A stretch of DNA of 64,000 nt from Aspidiotus rigidus. Taxonomy: Eukaryota; Arthropoda; Insecta; Hemiptera; Diaspididae. The DNA is taken from contig JAVHKY010000004.1 of the NCBI GenBank assembly GCA_035079385.1, positions 14,105,001 to 14,169,000 on the forward strand, in the 5' to 3' direction. Shown piece after piece: positions 57,001 to 64,000 of this stretch (position 1 is the first letter of the stretch; each line of letters begins with the position of its first letter). The notes under the pieces are model-generated. The model did not search any database and was not told the DNA's origin. It saw only the letters and a list, made by a program, of their open reading frames with translations. Both the position numbers and the translations under genes were made by a program.

Positions 57001-57380
57001 ATACAATCAAAGAAGAATTATCGTTATAACGCAACCATTTTCGAATCACGAAACTGATATGGTATAAGTATACTACTCCCGTTCTAAATTCAAAGTCGAA
57101 ACTGAATTCAATAATTTTGAGTGTAAGTGAAGTACAGTAGACTCGCGATTATCCGACCCAATTGCCTGAAAGCATCTAGAGTGCACTACTTACAACACTG
57201 CCTAAACTTATTCATAACAATATTCCTGGAATCAAGAGTAGTAGGCTGAATTATCTGATATTTTAAAATAAGAAACTGGTAAGCCGTGTTGAGAAAACTC
57301 TCGAGTTCTATTGCATCTACCGAAACTAGAACAGAGGCCTAATAGAAATCTAATAAGCCGCTTTAAACTTTTCTACCACA
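54011..57380. other. Intergenic or intronic, with one coding-like relic
   Basis: Mostly motif-free. At 56640-56960 GC-richer DNA has two overlapping open stretches (DYRSIFKGRIGSEDMLKELG and KRPKEKLKRIFRRLRLKNVD) suggestive of an old mobile-element gene, not identified. Confidence 0.4.
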
Positions 57381-57381
57381 G

Positions 57382-57764
57382 GTTTATAAGCAAATGATGT
57401 TGAAACGTAATTTACATAATAATATAGGCAAACAAACACTTAGAAACGTCATTTTACACTTCAAAGAGCAGGTGTATATTAGAGACTTTGTTGATTACAC
57501 GAACCACGGCGGCGACATAGGAGCCAGCGGGACTCGAACAAATTTCGAGCTTTCAACTCTTAAATTTCCAACATTTCACGTCAATGAACGAACTACATAT
57601 ATCATTCAAAGAGAAGACTATCGCGACGACGAGGATACAGACGATGATGTGGTTGAGCCACTTATCAAACGAAAAAGAGAACCTAACAGGATTTGGTTAA
57701 AAAAGGATGAATTTGAGTGCCTCGCTGGAGCGCGAGAAGCTATGCTTTGTGCGACGCATTTGGA
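57382..57764 (+). CDS. Probable internal exon of an unrecognised gene
   Basis: The 383-bp open segment lies between acceptor TTTTCTACCACAG (57381) and donor GGA|GTAAGT (57765). It encodes about 127 residues starting VYKQMMLKRNLHNNIG. It includes an acidic run (YRDDEDTDDDVVE), a basic stretch (LIKRKREPNRIW) and LKKDEFECLAGAREAM at the end. Entry phase is 0 and exit phase 2. No partner exon could be placed, so the gene's extent is unknown. A mobile-element origin cannot be excluded. Confidence 0.45.
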
Positions 57765-58284
57765 GTAAGTCTTGCTCAAGGAAAATGGTTGATTACAGAA
57801 TGCTCAGCGGGCTTTATTTACACAACTGCAGGATAGAATTTCCATATTTTGTAGAAAGAGTGGTTGGGAGGAAGTGACAGGAGTAACTAAGTAGGTTTTG
57901 GAGGTAGAAAATTTGAAGCCATGTTTTACTACCCACGCAGTGTTTTTGTTCAATGTTATCCCGAGAAATCTGTGGAATTTTTGAGGGCTGGAAGAACAAC
58001 TGGAAATGTTATAGTCGTCAGTTTTTGAAGTTTTTTTTTGATCAGTGTCGCCAACTCCTATCAATCACATCAAAGTATTTCTTTTCCAAATGTTTCTTTG
58101 GTCTCAATATACGAGTAGATTTGAGAACTCCCTAATTGAAACTACATTACAGACTCGATTAAAGGAGGGAAGATGGATAACGAAAAACACATAAATTTCT
58201 GCTCCTTACCAATGTGGGGTTTAAACAGGGGATCTCACTTGAGAAAATCGTCCAATAAAAAAAAAAACCTAAAGAGCAGTACAG
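57765..58284. other. No gene recognised
   Basis: Possible intron following the exon at 57382-57764; no second exon was identified. Confidence 0.4.
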
Positions 58285-58468
58285 CAGTGCCGTATCTCCC
58301 ATGAAGCTAACGAAGCTGAAGCTTCGGGCGGCAAAATTTTTAGGGCGGCAAAATTTTCAAAAAAAAGGTTCAAAATAATCTGAAAAACATTCTCGAATTC
58401 TTTGGTGGGGGTTAGGGGCGCGGATTAGTGATTAGCTTCGGGGCGGCAAAGAGCTTAATCCGCCTCTG
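58285..58468. mobile_element. hAT MITE with exact 8-bp target duplication
   Basis: The ends are CAGTGCCG and CGCCTCTG, with GCTTCGGGCGGCAAA inside. CAGTACAG flanks both sides (58277-58284 and 58469-58476). The 8-bp duplication and CAG-starting ends fit hAT elements. Confidence 0.85.
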
Positions 58469-59058
58469 CAGTACAGATTAAGCTTGGACAACAAACTTTA
58501 ATATTAACGGGAGAAAAACAGTCTTATCACACATTTTAGTTTTGGGAAATTGATCAGCCACAGAAGAATAACAATTCTATGACAATAATAAATTTTGAAG
58601 CATAAAAAAACTTTTGCATTTGCTAAAGATCGTACATTTTATTGTCCCAATTTTATAATATTCTTTTTCCCTTATAAATAGTTATAGAGAGACTAATTAC
58701 AAGCTGCGGACCCCCACTCCACCTAGCATCCCACTTCACAAGCGCAAGAACCAGACTCTGGGAGTTCGTATGGAAGTGAGAAGTCCGTAAAACGATCCTC
58801 CCGAAAACGAGACCGCAGACAGTTTGAGTTCCGGAAATTTCGAGGACTTCGCGCACCTTATCAAGTAGCCTGACGAGCTCAAGTGACTTGTCCGAGTCAA
58901 AGTTGGCATATATACCACTCTCCCCAACACTTACAAGTAATGAAGAGATGGCAGAGGAGCCTCGTAAGATAAAATACGTCACTGGAGCGATGCGAGGGAA
59001 GCCATATCTAATGACCCGGAACGAGCATTCGTTGAATTAATGGATCCAGACGACCAAG

Positions 59059-59277
59059 ATTCAGAAGTGTCATCCTTTCTACTCGAACGCTTTTACAAAT
59101 TTGAAGAAGGTAGACATGATTCAAACCGATGGGTCTTTTAAAGTAACGTGGCATAAGGTTTTCCCGTTCTCATTGTGGACACAAGTGAGTGACAAGGATA
59201 AAAGTTTTTACCCGTTCACTCTTGCGGTCTGCGAAACTTTCTTATTTGATGCCCTGCACAACTACGATGTAGAGTAA
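59059..59277 (+). pseudogene. Transposase-like fragment (MULE type possible)
   Basis: The frame reads SNAFTNLKKVDMIQTDGSFK, then VTWHKVFPFSLWTQVSDKD and FYPFTLAVC before a stop. D-G-S-F-K after a hydrophobic strand resembles the first catalytic aspartate block of MULE transposases (D-x-TFK). Only about 70 residues remain and there is no start. Confidence 0.4.
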
Positions 59278-60022
59278 TGAAGCAGTAACGCCATCACTTC
59301 CGGCTTTCAACGTGTCTTCGACCCACTTCAAGCTTAAATCATGTTTTCTTCATGCCTCGCCTTATATCCACGACGTTTAACGAAGGAAGGTGCTCGCGGG
59401 AAACTGAAAACTGACAACTACGCATTACAAGTATGTCGGGACAAGGAAACATTTTTGGTAGCGGTAAGGATTTTCCTGGCTAAGGAGAGAGGATGTTGAT
59501 TACTTCACATCAAAGTGACTTTGAAAAAACTCGCGCAACACCTAACCACTCCTCCACGAACAATGGAATTGAGTTTACAATTAATGCTTTTCTAAAGGGC
59601 GATCACACCACCGTCCTTAGCCCTTCGTTGGCACAGTCCTTCTTTATTGAGGTATAAAACTATTTCAGTTGAATTCGCTAATGACTTTGCTTTCTCATGG
59701 GTTTTATCGTTATCCTCCATCTTTGGAATGAAGAAAACAAAACCAGTAGAGAGGGAGAGACCAGAGAAGTTGGTGACATACTCGTCAATTGAATATGGAA
59801 TAGTTGAGGGAAGTAGATGAAGTTGACTTGAAGGATGATGAAGGTGAGGTTGAGAAATGATACAGGTTGATGAAAGAATTCAATAAATCTGGATCATTGA
59901 ATAGATCGAAAGGTGGACAAATCAATCCGATAATTGGAACAATGCTTTTGGGGCGCGAAATTTCAAGAGGTCTCGACGATTCAAAAATTTAACGGTTTTT
60001 TATTGAAGTTCAATAAGGACAG
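59278..60022. other. No gene recognised
   Basis: Intergenic sequence without supported ORFs, possibly more of the transposase relic. Confidence 0.35.
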
Positions 60023-60800
60023 CAAATAACCTGTTTTATGGGCTCTGCTGTAAATATTACACTACTGAACAGCTATCCTGTTACAAAGATTCTATTACGT
60101 GATTCTTGGATACTTGTCAACGCTGAACACGAATCTGTTGTCCGTTTTTTGCTAGCACGTCACAATTTTTAGTAATCACGCTTAAAGTTCTCGTTTACTT
60201 GCCGCGCGTCGTCGCGAAACACATCGACGATAGCAGCGTCGCTATCGAAAACGTTCGTTACGTTCCGCGACAGCGCGCGGCAAGTAGACGAGAATATTTA
60301 TTATGATAACGGGAATATTTATCGTGATTACTAAAAATTTTGACGTGCTAGCAAAAAACGGACGATGGGTTCGTGTTGAGCGTTGAAAAGTGTCTAAGAA
60401 TCACGTAATAGAATCTTTGTAACAGGATAGCTGTTCAGTAGTGTTATCAATTAGTCAAATTTTATTTGTTTATTTTCTAATTTTCGTAAATAAGTGTAAA
60501 ACTGTGTTATAATGCCAGAATATCCACGAATGAAGTTTTTTGAAATCCTCGAAATTTAGTTGACTTTTTTTTCCAATTTTTTTGAACCCACCCATCAAAT
60601 ATGGCTGAGGAAATTCCAAGTTTTTCCAAGTCCCTTATCTATCATACGGAATTTAAATTTTTGTAAATCGAAACCACATGAACACATTGATACAAAAATT
60701 TCAACCTTTCGGCACTCCTACTTCGAATTCAATTTTTGACTTCAAAACCGCATATGAGGTTCCCTGAATTCCTCTTTCAACTTCGTTAAGGTAGCTGACG
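60023..60800 (+). mobile_element. Minisatellite-family relic split by a CACTA-type element
   Basis: The left end AAATAACCTGTTTTATGGG and right end GAGGTTCCCTGAATTCC, then TTCAACTTCGTTAAGGTAGC, match the family termini. No clear 45-bp array is left. The foldback element at 60060-60443 interrupts it. Confidence 0.55.
60060..60443. mobile_element. CACTA-type foldback MITE (384 bp)
   Basis: CACTACTGAACAGCTATCCT at the left is mirrored by AGGATAGCTGTTCAGTAGTG at the right; pairing continues over about 160 bp per arm to a GC-rich centre (TTGCCGCGCGTCG / CGCGCGGCAAG). TTA flanks both ends (60057-60059, 60444-60446). CACTA ends with a 3-bp duplication fit the CACTA/EnSpm superfamily; it has no coding capacity. 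Confidence 0.85.
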
Positions 60801-62455
60801 TTTCTTCGGACAATCACATGCAACGGGAGGAGGACTATCCTAAACTTGAACCTAAGAAGACCTGGCAATATATGAACTGGTTATAACTACCTAAGACCAT
60901 ACTAATGATGATGAATTAGAGCTCACTGAATGATCACAGCAAAATGTGGCCTAAACAGCCTTACGAAATATGATGTGCAATTCTCACAGCGAGGCCACTC
61001 TGTAACAAGCTTGCGGTGCAAAAAAGCGTACAGACCGGCTTAGGAATTGAAAAAAATCTTCTCTCATCAGTTCAATATGAGGTTCAAAAAAGGGGAAATT
61101 TTAGTAGTGTAACGATATTGTTGTCACTATTCTGTCAAACGGTGCAAGGCGCAAAGGTGGAGGAGTGGTCCCACTTGGTAAAAAATACAGTACAGTACGA
61201 ATAGAAGATACGAAGGTGTTGATAAGTTTTTCAAATATTCCCTCGAACACCGCTAGAGGACACAATATAGATATAAACTACGACAGGCTGTCATTTTCTA
61301 CGTAGAATGAGGCACGCGATAATCATTCAGTAAAGAGTATAGAGATGTTCAACCTATGCTGCAATAGCTTCCTGTCAACTAGATAACATCATTCGTTCGG
61401 CAAGTCAACACAAAATCAACGAGAAATGAGATTACGTCAATATAGGATGTAGCAAACGGAAGTTCTGTATCGCGTTCACAAAAGAATATTTAGCTAAGAA
61501 ATCCGAAATGAAGATCGCGTCCTTCATCCGGCACCAAGTAGTGAATACAGAATGGAGTAGTACTTCTATTAAGCGTTGTTTAAATAGTGCCTAAAACGAC
61601 AATAGTCCAACTCGCATTCTATCTGTATACGCACGATGTTAATTAACAACCGATAATTAGACTTACGAATTGAGAAGCGACCGCAGTCAGCGCGATTTCA
61701 TATACGTCGGCGGCGGTGGGTTTTCAATTAACTTCTCCGCGCGTTATCGAATACAATCGAAGAAATTAAAGAAGTACCGTGTATCCAGGGACGCGGTTGA
61801 ATGAAAATTTACATAGGATAGCACAAGCGCAATAATGTTGACTGCGGGTAGACAAAATGTAACAGACGTTAGCATAGTGAACGTTGAAAGGAGTCCAATA
61901 ACGGGCCAGAAATTACACCTCCCCATATTGGAAGAAGACTAGAAATGACGCTCCACGGTAGAAGCATTAATTTCGCTTTCGATTATTTATCCCGTCAAAG
62001 CCATAATTCACCGAACATCGATTCAGTCGTCAACCGCGATCAGTATCGTATTGACAACACGGACAAGAAAAGATTAGAAGAAAAAAAGAGGACAGAGAGA
62101 GAGAGAAAGTGAGAAAGAGAAACGTATTTCGAGTAGTCTTTATACACGTTAAAATCTTCAAGAAAGTTTTCTTTGTTATCACAGTTCGCTTACGTATAGT
62201 CTTAAGCTATATAACGATTATAGTCATAACGACAAGATAGCGGACCGCTTATCCAATGTCGTTAGTCAAACACTCCCCGCCGGACATTTCGCCCCAATCG
62301 ACTCATCACAAAAATCGCATCACATTGGGACTATATCTAGAACTAAGATACGTACCCGCGATCCAATCTTCTCAAAGGACAAAGGGAGGGGAAAAAAAGA
62401 AAGAAAATTCGCAAAAGACTAGATATTTCTGTGACCGCTCCACAAGACAGCACGT
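60801..62455. other. 3' flank of the glycosyltransferase gene; CpG-richer block at 61600-62300
   Basis: Probable 3' UTR and downstream region of the minus-strand GT31 gene. CG dinucleotides rise at about 61670-61760 (CGGCGGCGGTGGG and CGCGCGTTATCG nearby). No other gene was recognised. Confidence 0.4.
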
Positions 62456-63498
62456 TCACTTACACCGAACTCTGGTATCGTGGAGCTTTTCCCATAACAT
62501 GAATTGCTCGTAGAACTTCACCATATGAATGCTTATTGCTTTTCTCACCATGCACACGTTATACGGAATGCGTTTATTGAAGAATTCGTTCACGTGGACG
62601 CGTTTGACACTGGTATTTTGCGCGACCACTCCGGTCATGAATACGTCCTCCAATTTTAAAAAAGTGGCGTTTAAAGCGGCGCTATACAGGTCGTGTATCG
62701 CATCCTTGGTAACTAGATAAGCGGGCCCCGTCGTGAAATCTGGAAAATGCGGCTTCGCGTACTCACCCACGCTAACGAAGTACTTGGAATTGTTATTTCG
62801 AACCGGTTTCCACTTTTTGGCCAGCCGACCGAAAATCTTTCGTCGTGCGCTACTCTGTTTCTCCATGAGCGCCAAAAGTTTTGGAACGTTAATGAACATG
62901 TCGTCGTCAGTCTTCAAGACAAAAGGTACTTCCGAGCAGTAATTATCTACCCACTCGAACATGGAAACGGTTTTTAAAGTCAAATTCTCGTAGGAATCAA
63001 TGAATCGTGCTTGTATCACGTCGCCGTACATATCGAACTCGGAGCGAATTTGTTGATTTTGTTTGTCCACTTTTGCAATGCCCACCACGAATGCGAGCCC
63101 GATATCTTTCCGCTGGCCAAAATGTCCCCACGTTTGTCGGATGGCCATACGCGGTTCCGCGTGAGCAGGCGATGACGTTATCAATATCAGTAACTTCATG
63201 GCACGACCCAACTCCGGACACAGGTCGGCGTTAGGAATGATGTGTCCGGCGTCGTATATGTTTTTGGTTAGTACTCCTTTCTGTACTTTTAGTAGGAGTA
63301 ATGATGTTTTCTCCGGGAGCTTTTTCGAAGGACTCGACGACTGAGTGTTAGCTGGAGCTGAAATGCTACGATTGCTTGGTACGTTGCTGCTGCTTGTAAT
63401 GGCACCGGCGCTGGTATTACTACTGTCCGCGGGCAGCTGCTTCGTATCCTGCGATTCATTTTGGTTGGTCGATTTAATGGCACTACTGTTAGCACTGT
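62456..63498 (-). CDS. Beta-1,3-galactosyltransferase-like enzyme (GT31), catalytic exon
   Basis: This family transfers galactose or GlcNAc in beta-1,3 linkage from UDP-sugar to glycan acceptors in the Golgi lumen. The exon starts after acceptor TATTTTACAG (63499) in phase 1 and ends at a natural stop (62458-62456), giving about 346 residues. A Ser/Asn/Pro-rich stem comes first (SNTSAGAITSSSNVPSNRSI). The GT31 domain follows: MAIRQTWGHFG, the metal-binding DDD in FVLKTDDDMFINVP, FPDFTTGPAYLVTKDAI, and the catalytic-loop EDVFMTG. The C-terminal ..FMLWEKLHDTRVRCK is typical of insect members. The TTG at 63211 is not the start, since the frame stays open upstream to the acceptor. The N-terminal membrane anchor must lie in an upstream exon, probably beyond the window. 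Confidence 0.92.
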
Positions 63499-63950
63499 CT
63501 GTAAAATATAAACAGAAAAGTAATTGTTAGTTTTCAGAAAAATAAATGTTCAGGAGAGCGGTGGCAGAAAAATATCAAAATATGTACTGTATGGCTTCAG
63601 TATGAAAAGTTGGAAATTTAGACTGTATTGAAGAGGTCAAATTTGGAGGTCGATAGGTATGCGGAAGATTTATTTTCGCTATTTAGCCCGGTTATAAAGT
63701 CCAAGATACGAGTATATGCCATTAAAGTTGGACATACTAGAATAGCATCAGATCTTCTTCGTAAAACTACCTTTGATTTTCCACATTTAATGACTTCAAT
63801 AATTCTTGAGAGAGTTTTTGGTAGAGAAGACTTTAAGTAGAATCCTCTTCACTGAATCGATACGTTGTTCTAATTTATGGTTATTCATATTACCAAGAAG
63901 AGTGTACACCCGAAGGTGTAGCAAATTATATTGAACCACAAGAAAATCAG
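63499..63950. other. Intron of the GT31 gene
   Basis: Contains a 70-codon plus-strand open frame (63628-63840, IRVYAIKVGHTRIASDLLRK) without known motif. It is probably mobile-element debris next to the Penelope-type motif at 63951. Confidence 0.4.
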
Positions 63951-63993
63951 CCGCTAAACGTTTTCGGTTAAACAACCATCATCGGAGCGTAAA
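63951..63993 (-). ncRNA. Hammerhead-like motif in GT31 intron
   Basis: On the minus strand ACGCT pairs with AGCGG-side bases (4 bp CGCT/AGCG). The core is CCGATGA plus an extra U, helix II is GGTT(GTTT)AACC, then GAAAACGTTT. Same family layout as 43969 and 46201. Confidence 0.45.
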
Positions 63994-64000
63994 CGAAAGC

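Noticed and set aside
58653..58982. 109-codon minus-strand ORF
   Set aside because: No recognisable motif and no splice context. Left out because it cannot be told from chance.
62456..62470. GTAAGT near the end of the GT31 frame as a splice donor
   Set aside because: The hexamer overlaps the natural C-terminus (RCK then TGA), and the ending matches insect relatives, so a stop is more likely than a splice.
63289..63495. 68-codon minus-strand ORF overlapping the GT31 stem
   Set aside because: It is an alternate frame; the GT31 frame is continuous through the same bases up to the splice acceptor.

Overview
The window is AT-rich eukaryotic DNA. Genes are split by GT-AG introns and the spaces between them are crowded with decayed transposable elements. 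Gene content (a secreted Frizzled-related protein and a GT31 glycosyltransferase) and the mobile elements (Penelope-like elements, R1-like and I-like LINEs, Helitron-type elements, hAT, CACTA and possibly Transib elements) point to an arthropod, probably an insect. I cannot go lower than that from sequence alone. No tRNA, rRNA, CRISPR or prokaryote-style operon was seen.

Layout. 171-13027 (minus): a complete four-exon gene for a secreted Frizzled-related protein (sFRP). It has a signal peptide, a Frizzled cysteine-rich domain in exon 1 and an NTR domain spread over exons 2-4. All phases agree and the assembled protein is 344 residues. Its 1.6-kb intron 2 holds a minisatellite-bearing element. 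Its 10.1-kb intron 1 holds LINE and Penelope wreckage, a hAT-like MITE and a CpG-rich block near exon 1. 13-22 kb: gene-poor, with several copies of the minisatellite family; one copy carries a Helitron coding fragment and sits inside another element with terminal inverted repeats. 22.7-24.3 kb: a 5'-truncated LINE with an exact 14-bp target duplication. 24.7-28.7 kb: a decayed cysteine-rich repeat-borne protein, then a Penelope-like element interrupted by a second one. 31.2-31.7 kb (minus): two exons of an unrecognised secreted protein. 32-35 kb: an I-like LINE with RNase H. 39.3-41.2 kb: a palindromic Penelope terminus with hammerhead-like motifs, a 146-residue secreted protein, and two MITEs. 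43.9-46.3 kb: a second Penelope-like element with inverted terminal repeats and a solo LTR inside it. 52-54 kb: an element with CACAGTG termini and a 5-bp target duplication. 57.4 kb: one probable exon. 58-61 kb: a hAT MITE, a transposase-like scrap and a CACTA-type foldback element. 62456-63498 (minus): the catalytic exon of a beta-1,3-galactosyltransferase-like enzyme.

The host genes look independent of each other: a Wnt-pathway modulator, a Golgi glycosyltransferase, and small secreted proteins of unknown role. The most unusual material is in the repeats. First, a family of elements with subterminal inverted repeats, a 3' hairpin and a 45-bp minisatellite that stays open in one frame as a 15-residue repeat; it resembles non-autonomous Helentron (HINE/DINE-type) elements. 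Second, hammerhead-ribozyme-like folds recur at the ends of several unrelated Penelope-like copies, once as a near-perfect head-to-head palindrome.
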